NCBI GenBank assembly: GCA_030762175.1
Contig: CM060833.1
Location: 1,304,501-1,368,500 of the forward strand
Direction: 5' to 3'
Length of the DNA: 64,000 nucleotides
Origin: Metallyticus violacea
Taxonomy: Eukaryota; Arthropoda; Insecta; Mantodea; Metallyticidae
Below, one piece after another: positions 1 through 12,600 of this stretch (within the stretch, counting starts at the first letter, position 1; each line of letters opens with the position of its first letter). The notes beneath the pieces are model-generated. The model was not told the origin of the DNA. It made no database searches and was given only the letters and a program-made list of their open reading frames with translations. Both the position numbers and the translations under genes were made by a program.

Positions 1-421
1 AACCTCTTATAGCTCTTAGTGTTCCAGTTAGGTGCGGGAAATATCTCGTGATTTGTACCTTTACAGAAAGAGGCACAAATTACTATAAAGTTATCTAGGG
101 AAAGGCAGTTATAAAATACATCACAATGTACATTGCAACAGTCTCTGGGATATGAGTTGTGAAAATACAAATGTATAAAGAAAGGCATTTGGTAAGGCGC
201 AGTACAAATATAGAATACTGTTCAGAAATATGAAAATAATTAAGAAACCACTTTTTCATGTGAAATTAACTAGGAAAAAAAAACATTATTTCTTGTCCTT
301 GTTTATTTTTTTAGCACGATCACGTTCTCCCTGGTAATCGGAAAGAAGTGGATGTCGCTTCATTAAATGCCGCAGCCGGCCGGACTCTTCCTTCTTGCAA
401 GAAGTTTTCTGCATTGCACAA
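1..421. other. Unrecognised AT-rich sequence
   Basis: No coding region, RNA gene or known repeat could be identified. The GC-rich patch near 368-390 looks like ordinary non-coding sequence. The mariner remnant begins just after it. Confidence 0.5.
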
Positions 422-1310
422 GGGCATTCTAAAAGTTCTCGGCCTGACTAATAAAACACAAAATTTGAGAGAAACTCTTTTTTTTTTTAATTTTTTAATA
501 TAGTTACCTTGTAAATCAATATATTTAGTCCAATGGTAAATAAATGGCGGGTGTGGAAGCACTAGGAAGGCATACAGTTTTGCAGCAACAATCGCAAAGC
601 ATTATTGTGATGAAAGAGAATTTTCTTTCTCGCAGGTGTGGACGTTTATCCTGAATATCTTCCTTCAGTTGGTCCAGTAGTGAAGTGAAATACTCCCCGG
701 CGATGGTTTTGACCTTCTGGAGGTAGTCTACGAGCACCACACCATGAGAATTCAGAAAACAGTAGCCATGATTTTACTGAAGAAAGAATAGTTTTTGCTT
801 TCTTTGGTGCACTTTCACCTGCTGTAACCCATGTTTGACTGCTCCTTTGTCTCCGGCGTGTAGTGGAATTCATGTTTAATCGACTGTTACTCGATGGAAT
901 TGTTTGAACAAGTTTGTCGCAAAATTTTCATTCGAATGCGTTTTTGATCCATTGTTAAAAACGCGATATCTTTCGAGAGGAACGCTTTCTAATACACAAA
1001 ACTTGGTCGAGATCTTTGTAATGTCAGGCTTACCTTCATCGGAGATCATTCAGTTTGGCATTGTAAATTTTGCAACAATTTCGTCGTTCGCAGCAATTTT
1101 GGTACGCCTTGAGCGTTCGTCATCTTGCACGGATGTACGACCACGCTTAAATTCAGCTATCCCCATTTTAACCGTCGAAAACAAAAGCGAAGAACAATTT
1201 CATGTGAAATCTGATTTCTTTTGTTTCTCGGGGTTGAAACCTTCAAAACGAGTACTTCACACAGTTCGTATTTCAATTTTATTTACGAAATACACAACAA
1301 TATTATGAAC
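422..1310 (-). mobile_element. Mariner-family transposon remnant (broken transposase)
   Basis: The minus strand encodes, in shifted frames, DGYTSVQDDERSRR-type text (about 1090-1140), [12 protein letters not shown] (about 790-830) and DYLQKVKTIAGEYFTSLLDQ with KRPHL (about 630-730), all hallmarks of mariner transposases. Stops and frameshifts show it is dead. Its left end (ttctaaaagttctcggcctg near 429) matches the left end of the mariner at 42.3 kb, so the two belong to one family. The right limit is approximate. Confidence 0.75.
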
Positions 1311-2504
1311 ATTAATAATTATTAGCTTCAAAATAAATAGTTTTGCTTATGAATGAAATATTCATTATTCTAAAAATGCACATGTTTAATTTATAATATG
1401 CAATTAGGAATTTAATTAATTTTCACTAGTCAACAGACATTTTGCATCTGACATGTTGTACATCAATTAGCACGTAGTTTTCTCAATCTGCATTTTAAAT
1501 GTGCAGCACGTATTTTATGTTTTCGATGTTCTCTGTTCTTTTGTTTACATGTTTTATTTATATTTGTATTTGCTACTCTTTTTATAATATAAAGAAGCAC
1601 TGCAGTGGTAGGAGTTCTAAAAATAATCACTAGATGGGAGGAGTAGAAGGATTTTAAAAAATTTAGTCACTAGATGGCAAAATCTTCTCCAAGAATATTC
1701 ACGCATGGTGCAAGTCTTATCATAGCAGCTCTTGGTCCTGTTTAAAAGCAATTGTTAATGGCTTTTGGGTCAAATAACTGTTTCCTGTTGGAGAACTGCA
1801 AGAACCCGCCTGTAGTGCCTTAGTATAAAATAAAAAGTACAAACAAGGTGTCCCGGGCGAGCGCTTTCACTTACTTGAACAAAACTGTCAAGAAGTGTGA
1901 TACAAAAGAAGAGCAAGCATAATTATATTGCGTTTAGACCTTTCTGGGTCTGCATTTCTTGTTTATGTCAGTAGCGACTTTTAAAATCACAGGGAAAAAA
2001 CTGATTTTTACATTCAATTCTGCAACTCAAAATTACGTAATTCACATATTTATTAATTTGCTGAAACGTTTAAAACTATTAAGTACTGCAACCTCAAAGG
2101 GATCAAACCGGCTATCTCTAGTTGAACATTTGGAACCAGCGCAATGTTACATAAGGCCAACATGTGACCTTTCGTTATCAAGCATGTGACCCGCGTTGAC
2201 CCACAAGTTTGCATGGTGCTAGCAGCGACATTCTCGCTGGGCTTGTGAAGAACTACACTCATTTTCCTGCTTAGTGTACGGTATGTTTTTATCTGTTTAT
2301 CTTGAAGTAGATACCTGTGCATCTATGCAGCAGATTCTACCCATTTACTAAACTTAAAACGTGTTCCTCAGTGGTGGCCCTAGATGTACTATTGTCGTTA
2401 TATACATTTGTGAAACACCCCTTAAGTCTTTGATATTTTCATTCGAATTTTTAAATTTGTTTCACTGTTTCATTTCTTCCATATTGTCCATAACTGTTTT
2501 AAGA

Positions 2505-2547
<43 letters not shown>

Positions 2548-2924
2548 AATATGCATTTTTACATGTAATGTATATATTTATTAAAAATTGAAGCAAAACA
2601 GTCGAATAAAGAAGTAAAGTTAAATTGTGAATAAATTTGCTTATTTATTGTTTTAAAATATTAGATAAATAATGCGGTTAGTGAAACATGGTATATTAAT
2701 AAGTATAAATTTCAATTTTTAGAAAACCCAGCTGCCTAATAGAATGCATCGTATTTATTAGTACTTGAATCACCACCTGGTATCGTTTGGACGTTGAGAA
2801 AATCAAATCGTTAATGTGTTCATGAAACCACACGCACTCAAATGTCTCCAGGAGTTCTTTTTATTGTTTGGCTTGTTTCTTGCAACAGTATTCCAGCACT
2901 TTTTTTTTTTAAAGGAATGTGTCG
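1311..2924. other. Intergenic AT-rich sequence with an ATT microsatellite
   Basis: No gene recognised. It contains an (ATT)n run at 2506-2547. Short open frames here have no recognisable domains and biased composition. Confidence 0.5.
2506..2547. repeat. (ATT)n microsatellite
   Basis: About 14 uninterrupted ATT units. Confidence 0.97.
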
Positions 2925-3165
2925 CTTCTGGTGGTATAGTGGTAATCCTAAACCCAAGATCGCGGGTTCAAACCCGGCCAGGATCGATGGATTTTTACGG
3001 GAGTAAACAATCCTAAGTATGGGTTCCTTCGGAAGGGAAGTAAAACCGTGGATCCCACGTCGTACATTTACGGCACGATAAAGAACCTCAAGCCTGAAAT
3101 AAGAGGCCTCTGAGCAAATTTGTCGACTGTTTCACGCCCTGATTTGAATGGGACGCTAAATTTAA
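2925..3165 (+). mobile_element. SINE family 1 copy (tRNA-derived), 3'-truncated
   Basis: It starts with a tRNA-like head, 'tctggtggtatagtggtaat' (A box) and 'gggttcaaacccggccagga' (B box), then a body shared with six other copies in the window: 'aagtatgggttccttcggaa', 'gtaaaaccgtggatcccac', 'tttacggcacgataaagaac', 'ggcctctgagcaaatttg'. It stops at 'aatgggacgctaa' without the usual AATAAA-rich tail. Confidence 0.85.
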
Positions 3166-4789
3166 GAGCATCAATTTCAGCCGTCGAGAGATGGCAGAAG
3201 AATCGAGCTTCCCGATCGTTCTCGGTTCATTTATTTTATACTTAATATTCATTTGTTTATATTGTTTGACAATCACGTTCTCATAAGCAAAAACTGGGTC
3301 AATTGTGCCAAAAGAGAATGAAGTATAAAAAGAAAGTATTTTCGTGGCACGTAGCAAGAACCTTAAAAATACATGGACTAAACTGCTGGTCTGAAACATG
3401 CATTTAGAACAAGAATCAGTCATAAGCCGTACTTAACCTAACTTTATCATTGTACAAAATACTTTATACACATTTCCACTCATCTTTGTATTACTTTCGC
3501 TAATACTTACCACATTTAGGTCAACTGGCTGCTAAATCATTGAAAAGATAATTAATTGTTGTACTAGTATTTGAAGTTACCAATGTTCCTACACTTGTAG
3601 AGAAATCAGTGCTCGACTAATCCTTGTAAGTATGGAGTAGTCAAGTACAAAAGTGGCAGAAATCACTACAAGTTACAAGTACATAAGCCTATCATGTATT
3701 AGACCATGCTTTTGTGAAATACGGCCCTGGTGTACAGTTTCAATGACTATGAGGTAACATTTAGAGTTGATACCTGTGGGTCTCCATGTTCAATAATTCT
3801 CCAGGATAGAATACTACGAGGATTATCTGAACAATTTGATTTAGTTTACTTATATTTATTAAGGCGTTAGTCAAAATCAAATGCCGTAGCTATGTATTTT
3901 CCGTTTTAAGTTTTCAAATGCCATTAAGTCTCATTTGCAAACAGCGGTTTAGCAGCATCATGACTACTTCCCAGGAAGCCCCCAAATCGCGGGCAGTGAA
4001 AAACAAGGTTCTGTTTATAAATTTTACGCGAGAGCAATTTAAATACTTATTTCTGCCATTGACATTTGCTGGTGTCTTTCTCGTTGAATTGTTCATTCTT
4101 CCACATTAATAAAAATATTTGTTAAAACGCTGAAAAGGCAGCTATGAATGAAAACAAAGCGTTATCTTTCTAAATGATATTGGTTTGAATATAAAATATT
4201 TCGAAGAGAAATAGATTTTATTGCCCAAACTAATTTTTTATATTTTTATTCAATACTGTTATTTTAAAGAAACCACAAACACCTTCACTTTGTATGGAAT
4301 TTTTTTCAAGTAATAAAATATTTTTCAAACAATATTATTACAGAAAATCCTTGAATAAAACTTCAGAGTACGTTTTCATATTACTCTATTAATAATGACT
4401 TGCTTATAACCTGTAAGCGGTGATCTGCGCTTATTTACCCGTAAGCTGGAATTCAATAACGTTTGTGTATGGCGAAAATTGTACTTTTATAGCATTTACA
4501 GTCTTATAATCAATGTCAATTGCATTCACGACAGGCAATTGGAGACTTTCCGATGTGTGTATACAAGAATGGCCACAACATTACAGGAAATAGGTTCTAT
4601 AGTTACAAAGTAAATGTTTTGTGTTTTGCAGAATCCCACAGGCTACGGGGCCTAGTGTAATGACATAATTTACGAGATCTGCAATGAAACGAACAGCAAA
4701 CGAGTTATCTGACATTCGTTTTCTCATGCTGATTGTACAGCATTCACGTGACCAGATAAGTATCAGGGTCGATGAGTAAAACAAATATT
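3166..4789. other. Unrecognised intergenic sequence
   Basis: AT-rich. Short open frames (for example 3918-4109) show no known domain. I see no RNA gene or repeat that recurs elsewhere in the window. Confidence 0.5.
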
Positions 4790-5740
4790 TAATAACATTT
4801 TATTTGCAAAAACCCACATAATCTCCTTTCAGCTCAATACATTTAATCCAGTATTTTCATTTCCTCGGGAAAAAAAAAAAAAAAAAAAAAAAAAAGGTAT
4901 CGCGAACTGTGTAAAATACTCTTTTAGCGTTGATTATCTCTTCAGTCGACGAAATATTCTTCTGCTCAAGTCAGCCAGCTTTTGAGGTTAAAAAAGCCAC
5001 CTGGAGCCAATTATGGGGAATACGGTGGGTGGAGAACTATTTCGAAGCCCAGCTCGTCCACCTTTGCCATCGCAACGACTGACGTGTGAGCAGGCACACT
5101 GTCCTGGTGGAGGGGGACTATTTCGAGCATCAATCTCGGTCGCTTCTGCTTCAACTCACAATACAAACAGTCCAATAACGTTATGTAATAACAGCCAGTG
5201 ACTGTTTTACCTTTTTTTTTTTTCTTTTTTCTTTTTTTTTTTTTCCCCCAATTGTAACTATGATGATATTCCCCGGCCTAAAATTTTGTCATCACTTTTT
5301 CCCCCAACAAAAGAGTTTTCACTTTTTACGGCGTACTTTCACTTTCGCCAACCCACTATTTTGACTGCATTTTGTTTCCTGGGTGTGTGTTGGACTCAAG
5401 TTTCATCTACAGCCACAAAACGACGCCTCATTTACATTATGCTGCAATTTTTCCAACACGATTTTGAAATGTCCTTTCTCGAGTGTTTTTGGTGCGGAGT
5501 CAACAAACGCGACACCCGTCGCGTACTCAACTTCTTCATATACAGAACTTGTGTACGATATTATGTGCCCGTTCATATGAGATGTCTACCATCTCAGCAA
5601 GCTCGCGAATCTTAATGTGAAGGCGTTCTATTTGATAACATTAATTTTATCGATCATTTCTTCAGAAGAAACCTCAATCAGAACGTGCAACATCTGCAGT
5701 GCTCGTACGACCATGTTTAAACTAATTTATCCAGTAATAA
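4790..5740 (-). mobile_element. Mariner-family transposon remnant, disrupted by T-rich tracts
   Basis: Read on the minus strand: GKTVTGCYYITLLDCL, LHQDSVPAHTSVVAMAKVDE, HPPYSP, then near the left end WIKCIELKGDYV, the usual mariner C-terminus. The N-terminal half (5280-5730) is recognisable (EEMIDKINV.., VDETWV-like region) but full of stops. A poly-T/poly-A tract at 5210-5244 and a 28-base A run at 4869-4896 interrupt it. Confidence 0.75.
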
Positions 5741-6269
5741 ACTGTCTTGAGTGCTGGTAGGTTTGTATCTGGGCCGCAGTTCACTTTGTATCACTGCACG
5801 ATAATCGTCTTTATCCGAAACGTATACACCGATCACTTAAGATTGCTGTCAACAAAGAACTGTACGTTGCATCTGTTTGAATATTTTAACAAAACTGTTA
5901 CAAGAATCATGCTTACCAACAGTCCTGCTGCTTAACAAAATGTCGCGTTATTTCGTTCAAATTTATCACATTTATTAATCCGCCCTCCCTTGTGTAAACA
6001 ACAGAGTGAGTGTTTATTATAAACACTCGGTTCAAATTCGAAATATTCAAATGTAATTTGTTATCCTTGTCGCAAATGCTTTCTGTTGTGTAAAGCGCTA
6101 GTTCTTAAACTGTGGTCCGCGAGGCTGTACTAGGATGTCCCGAAGCATTAAAGTCCTGTTAGCAGGATTCTTTCTTGAATGTATAAATAAGAGAGGGTGC
6201 TTTGAAATAGGTAAGCCGTAAATATGAATTAGGCAGAACACTCCTACTAGCGATGTTAGGCCCAACTCA

Positions 6270-8420
6270 GAGATGTCGTGAGATGGCCAAGTTACTATGA
6301 TTGTTCTTTTGATGACGCTCTGTAAAGTTGCAAACGCGTAATTGTAGTCACTTATTTGTGACGATCGTGTAAACAAACTAGTGTTAACATTGGAACGGTT
6401 ATTATTGGGGTTCCACTGTTAAGGATAATTTTGCAGTAGGTTAATATAGTTGTTCCAATGTAGGGGGATTGATGGGTTCTCAGGGTAAATTTGGACTGTT
6501 TTTAACGACTTGAAAGTCGTTAGGGGGGGGAGGAGATTGTTCACTGTATTAATAAGTCCGGCACTGTTTGAACATTTGCTTTATTTAACAATTTGGCAGG
6601 TTACTTCCTGACGGCTCGTAGCTGACCTCACTACACACTTACACTGCCCTCAACTGACTTTAGAAATGATCTAGACTGATTACTTTCGGATGACTCAGAC
6701 TGCCTGATTCCGTATATTTCTTTCGCGTCTCTCATATGATGTCCCTGTTTCTCTTGAATGTCTGAATCTCAATCTGCGAAGGTCTGACTGTGCTAGAGAA
6801 TGTCTGAATGTATGAATGACTGACTTCTGCGAGTGTGTGTATGTGTCTCCTGAGTGCCCCTCTGACTTCTGTACTCCAGTTTTTCTACTACATCGCCACG
6901 CCTTTCGCTAAATTAAATTCCCTCGTATTTTATCTATTTCTGTGTTACATGTTCGTCATTGGCTATCCTAAAATCATTTATTTGTATCTAAGTTCTCCTG
7001 ATTCGTTAACTTTTATCCGATGACCATTGGCTAGAATTATTCTTTCCCCCTGATCTAAGGTCTTCCCACGAACTTGAATTTTCCCAGAACAGCCTGTCAT
7101 AAATTTCGGCCCGTTCCTTACCTTCTGATTTCTATTGATAATCTTTTGCCCTCCTTAGTTTGTAGATTTCCACATGTTCTCGGAGATAATGCACGTGTTT
7201 ATGGCTGTTTTCGGCTTTCCTGTAATAAAACATTTTCGTCTCCGTTCTGACATTTTCATTTTCTCTTAAATTATTGCTACCTCTGACTTTGTTAAATACT
7301 GTCCCGTTACGGCCACATGTTTCTCTTATTATCAACTCCTAAGTATTTCCTGGGCAGAAGGTTCGTGACCTAACAAAAGATAGTTTACCCTTTCTTCAGC
7401 CTTGTCTAAGGACCGGCAAGCAATCGAGTCGTCAGGTATACATCTGTCTCTTTCTCACATATTTTACACAAAATGTATACAAAAACCCTTTTGTAAGTTG
7501 CAAGTTACAAATTATTTCTATTTCTGATACCTATCTCTAAAATATTTCTTATACCTATACATAATAATTATCCTTATCAAATCTAATGCCTTTATAAATA
7601 TAGCTCTGCAGCCTTTAGATATTAAATTAATAAAGGCAGCATTATTTCCTGCTTCAACATTTTCTATAAAATTAAAATATGAACAGTGATAAAGTACTTC
7701 TTTTGAAGCGTTTAACCTCAACAAAATACAACAGGAGTTAATTTCCACATTTAATTATTCTTCTCCTTCGATTTAGACCATTAAAAAGTGAGCTGATGAA
7801 TTTAAGCGTGGTCATACAATCATTCAAGATGATGATGGTTTAGAGTGTCCCAAAACTGCCACTACGGACGAGGATATGACAAAAATTCACAATAATCGCC
7901 AATTGAAGGTACGCGAGTTGGCTGACGTTGCGAAAAGACCTCACTAAATTTTACACCAAGTTTTGGATATGAGAAAAATATCCGCCCTCTGAGTGTCGCT
8001 ATTGTTAACAAAAACGCCTTCCAAATGCACATTTCACAAGACGCAATTCCAGTTTCATAACAGTAGATGAAACATGAATTCGTCATTACACGCTAGAGAC
8101 AAAGGAGCACTCCAAACAGTGGGTGGCGACAGGTGAAAGTTGCCCAAGAAAGTTTCTGCAGGAAAGATCATGGCTACGGTTTTTTCGTATTGTGCTCGTA
8201 GATTAACTGTACAAAGGCACTACTGGACCAACTACGTCTGTATTGTTGCTGCAAAACTGCATCACCTTCGCTTCCATTTCCACCATACTTCCGGATTCCC
8301 AGCGATTACTTGTTGTAATGGCTCAGGGGACAGAGATACACAGCAAATGATGAGGTCAAACTGAGACACACGCTTATTTTTCACACTTGGACAAAGTTTA
8401 TTTTACCGAGAACTTTTAGA
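6270..8420 (+). mobile_element. Mariner-family remnant split by a 1.27-kb insertion
   Basis: 6270-6390 matches the 5' part of the mariner at 25.1 kb, and 7657-8420 continues the same element: 'gtgataaagtac', 'gaatttaagcgtggtcatac' (EFKRG), KVRELADVAK, MTNSSLHARDKGALQTVGG-type text, and a truncated C-terminus. The catalytic middle is deleted, as in the copy at 25.1-26.1 kb, so the two descend from a similar defective parent. Frameshifts make it inactive. Confidence 0.75.
6391..7656. mobile_element. Probable solo LTR nested in the mariner remnant
   Basis: The mariner sequence stops at 6390 and resumes at 7657 when compared with the 25.1-kb copy. The inserted 1266 bp begins TGGAACGG and ends GCTTCA, and is flanked by ACAT on both sides (6387-6390 and 7657-7660), which fits a TG..CA long terminal repeat with a 4-bp target duplication. 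It has no open reading frame of note, contains AATAAA-type signals, and has no second LTR or internal retroelement genes in the window. LTR identity is inference. Confidence 0.55.
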
Positions 8421-9277
8421 AAGCCCCTCGTATGTACTTAAAGAGTTTCACGGTAACAGCAAAATAACCGGGTAGACTGCGGCTCTCTTGTCACATTTTC
8501 CCGGGCTATCAGAGAAGGCTATGGGATTTCCTAACTGCTTACTTGTGTGAAATTATTTTTTGCACTCGTTTATTTCAAATAAAAAAAACCCGTTGGCAGT
8601 TTTCTGTATGCGAATAGTACCCACCGTGATCAATGTACGTCTAATATCTGGATTGTTCCGTACTACTTGGTGAACCGTCGCATCTTTGATCGTCCGTAAC
8701 ACACATTTCACCGACAAGAAAAGACCGAACACATAATAAACACGAGGGGCATATAAACTACAACGTTTTGACTTCATTGGGTTTGAAGTGTTATCTGCAA
8801 GAATAGATCCAACACAACTTCCCTGGTTAAGTCAACTGTCAATTGCCTCCCTCGTAATAATAACTGATCCTAGTCCTCTCCCGTGCAGAGGTTTGCCAAC
8901 TGTCTCTTTTATCAACTTTTAGTCTTAACGATTAACTGAGCCTCATATACAGTTAGTGCTCATTTATTATATCGATAGCAACGGTTTTTAAAACTCCCTT
9001 AACAAGAATACAAGAACTGGATAATCTCTCCATATGCTAGCTTTAAGTACGTCTATAAAGCAAAACTAAGATGGAGGTATGTCTAGTTTCAGAAAATACA
9101 TGGCACCTGTCAAAAATCAGGTTGCCGTTTATAAGGGAAAGGGTAGAATATGGTTAGTTTCAGCTGATAGGACCAGTCGTCCACCACGCTGGCTGAGGAG
9201 GCAATTATTACAAATGGAGTGAAAGAACAAAACACAAATATATCTCGGACCAACTAATAGCAAGTGGTGGCTCTTTC
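8421..9277. other. Region upstream of GMC gene 1
   Basis: No coding sequence recognised. It should contain, or lie downstream of, the gene 1 promoter and a non-coding first exon, but I could not place a start site. Confidence 0.4.
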
Positions 9278-9299
9278 AGGTACTCGTTTGCGACTAAGG
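9278..9299 (+). promoter_or_regulatory. Splice acceptor and short 5' UTR ahead of GMC gene 1 start codon
   Basis: ctctttcag ends at 9279, 20 bases before ATG 9300, so coding exon 1 probably has a short 5' UTR and an upstream non-coding exon that I could not locate. Gene 2 shows the same arrangement (AG at 35087-35088, ATG at 35090), which supports a shared layout with a separate first exon. Confidence 0.45.
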
Positions 9300-9611
9300 A
9301 TGGAGTTGGAAGGGACGTGTTCGTCACCTTGGGCAGAACCCGGAATTTCAGGGTTAGGAGCTGTCCTTATCAGCAATCTCCTAAACGCTATTCTGAGAGC
9401 ACGAGACGACCTTTCAGCTCCTGGGCTGTATCCTCTCGACACGACACAGTACGCCCCAAGTTACGATTTCATTGTGGTGGGATCCGGCTCGGCAGGCAGC
9501 GTCGTGGCCAATAGGCTAAGTGAAGTTGCAGGCTGGAATGTTCTGTTGCTGGAGGCTGGCGGAGATCCGCCGTTCTCCACGGAGATCCCACCCATATTTC
9601 ACAGTCTTCAG
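9300..9611 (+). CDS. GMC gene 1, coding exon 1
   Basis: Residues 1-104. It starts at ATG 9300 and ends in HSLQ at donor gtatgt (9612), phase 0. It holds the dinucleotide-binding fold: [20 protein letters not shown] and the following LLLEAGG. The coding exon is visibly richer in G and C than the intron that follows. Confidence 0.93.
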
Positions 9612-12600
9612 GTATGTACTGCAGGTTTTATTGTGATTTTCCAGCCTCCAGAGATTAATCACTCTCTATATGGAATGTTCCCATGAGACTACATAAAATC
9701 CAGGTATGTGTATCAGGCTTCGTGATGTTACTAAAAGTCAGTAGCCCTTCACGAGGACTAAAAGTTGGGTGCATCAGGTTCTGGGATATTGCTAAAGATC
9801 TGCCACACCAGGTGCCGAAATGATGCTGAACATCTGCACCGTCCACGAAGTCTACATAATCTCCAGATTCCGGGATGTTGCTAAAGACCCCACGGAGATT
9901 ACACAACACCAAGTTTCGGAATATTACTGGAAAGCAATGCTGTCCGCACAGATTTCACTGATATTAGGTTTCCAGGTATGTATGTATTACCTGGTTCCAA
10001 AAGTATGTTGACTGCTGCTAACTACAGAAAGTGTTAATGGCGATCTGCCACCTTGTACTGCGTGCCGGTTGAGACGTCACATCAAAGGTGAGAACAGTTG
10101 GTCTCAAAGTTTATCCAGCCTATAGGCGATGTAGTTAATTACGGTACACTAAATTGGCTAAATGCAGCATCGATCCCATTGGCAAAGTACAAGTATCTGA
10201 TTGAGCATGTTTTCTGCAGGAGACGGATATCGACTGGGGATACGAGACAGAACCTCAAGAGTTCGCCTGTCTAGGTATGGAGGGCCGGCGATGTTACTTT
10301 CCCAGAGGCAAGGCACTGGGAGGATCCAGCAATCTCAATGCCATGCTCTACGTCAGAGGCAACAAAAGGGACTACAATATTTGGGCGGACATGGGTAACC
10401 CTGGCTGGAGCTACAGGTTGGTCTTAATCTCCGTGTACTTTGTGGCTGGCATCAGACTCTAAAACCTGCATACTAAACTTAGTCGTTTACACCCCTATAT
10501 AGCAACAATACTACCCAAAAATGTTACAATGATTTAAGACGAACTTTACGTTTGAAATTATGTGACATTAACTGAAGATGAAATGAAATGTTCTGCTTTC
10601 CTCTTTCTTAAGGTTCTGTTATGCTTCCATAAGCTCTGTAAATCTTAAAATGTTGAAACATTGGTCTGACTATGGCTGCAGCTTCCTGTTCTCAGAGAGG
10701 TGCTGCCTTACTTCAAGAAGTCCGAGAATATGAAATGGCACTCTTCGAACACCCCTGGAGCCGACAGCTATACCGAAGAGTACCATGGGACGGAAGGATA
10801 TCTAACACTAGAGCCTCACGAGTATAGGTCGCCTATCGTGCAGGGTTTGCTGGACGCCGCCAAGGAGCTGGGGTACAGAATAGGAGACATTAACGGCAAG
10901 ACCCACAGCGGGTTCACACTGCAACATGGAACCCTGGTCAACGGCACCCGAGCCAATGTCGCCAAGGCCTTCCTCGCTCCAAGTAAGTTCAAAGACTGGG
11001 TAAGATCCGAAGATTTGCATGCATCAGCTGGTTGAACCAGGAAATGACGTTGTCCGTTTTCAGTTAAACACAGGAAGAACCTGCAGGTGGCCAAGTTTGC
11101 GCACGTAACCCACGTGCTGATAGATGCCGAGAGCAAGACGGCCCGGGGAGTGCAGTTTGAGAAGGACGGGAAGTTGCAAGTGGTGCACTGCGACAAGGAG
11201 GTGATTCTCAGTGCTGGAGCAGTTAACTCGCCACAACTACTGATGCTTTCAGGAATAGGACCTAGGGAGCATCTACAGGAACTTGGCATACCCGTCATCG
11301 CGGACCTGCCAGTAGGTCACAATCTACAGGATCACGTGCAGGTCCTGGGTCCTACTTTTCTCTTCAACGTATCCAATCCGCTACGTCAGAGTCCCGCCGA
11401 ACTTATAGACCATACCTATCAGTATCTAATGCACAGAACGGGCCCTTTGGGTAGCCTGGACATAATCCAAGTGCAGGGCTTCGTCAGTACCAAACTGGCA
11501 CACTTGGATGTGCCTGGGGTAGATGTCGAAACCGCCGACTTTCCGGATGTACAGTTTCAACACATTAGGTAATCAACTCGTTGCACAGAGGAGTATGAAT
11601 AAATAAGAACGTGTCTATACATTTAAACTGACAATGTTTCCTTCCACTATATAGGTTTCCTCACATGGACACAGAAAATACCGCCAGGGTATCTCATGTG
11701 ACACGCTACACCAAAGAAATGTACGAGGCCATCTTCGGCATCCCCAACAGAAAGTCTGAGATCTACATTCCGCTCACAATACTGCAGCGTCCAAAGAGCA
11801 GAGGCATCCTGCGGCTCCTCAGCAAGGATCCCAAGAAGGCACCACTATTAGATCCCAGGTTAGTGTTCAATCTACAGAGAGGCAAGTGGTACGCTTAGCG
11901 CCTCGTCTTTGAAGAAATGCACGAGGTGAACTGAAATGAGAATTGCAAGCACTAGATCGACAGTAGCATATACACTTTGCAGCGCCCACATGAGATGTGA
12001 ATGCACGAGGTAAATTGGTGCTCGTGTTACAAGAAAGGAATTTACAGCGAAACGTATGACGAGACGATTAACAATTATCGTGATAAAGGAATAAATGACT
12101 AACATTTATTTATACATTCAACAGCATAACTTGAAAATGTAACTCAATTTCACAAATTGAAATTACTTTTAAAATTTTAAAATAACCACTTCAAACATTT
12201 TAGGTATTCGATATAGAAACCTTTAGGCACTCAATCTCATCATGTGATTTAATAATTTGAAATCTGTGCTCTATAAACAGATCGCAGATCTTGAGATAAA
12301 ATCTAGTTTCCTGTTGAAAACGTACAGCGTAGTATAGTATTAATATGATTTATGCTTAAAAGGATATATGAGTTCCTATAACAGCGTATATCGATATGTT
12401 TATTTCAAACCAGACAGTCAGTTTTAAACCTATCTGAATTTAAAGTGTTTCCTTAAAAATATTTTGTATTTATCTCTTTTGCTGTGCGAGCGCTTCTATG
12501 GCTGTTTAAATCTAGCTAACTTCACTGACAATGATGGACATAACCGATGGTTTTATAATTTACACACGCTAATGGTTTTGGACAGCCTTGAGTGTGAAGG

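Noticed and set aside
10816..11298. 161-codon minus-strand frame
   Set aside because: Antisense shadow of GMC gene 1 exons 3 and 4.
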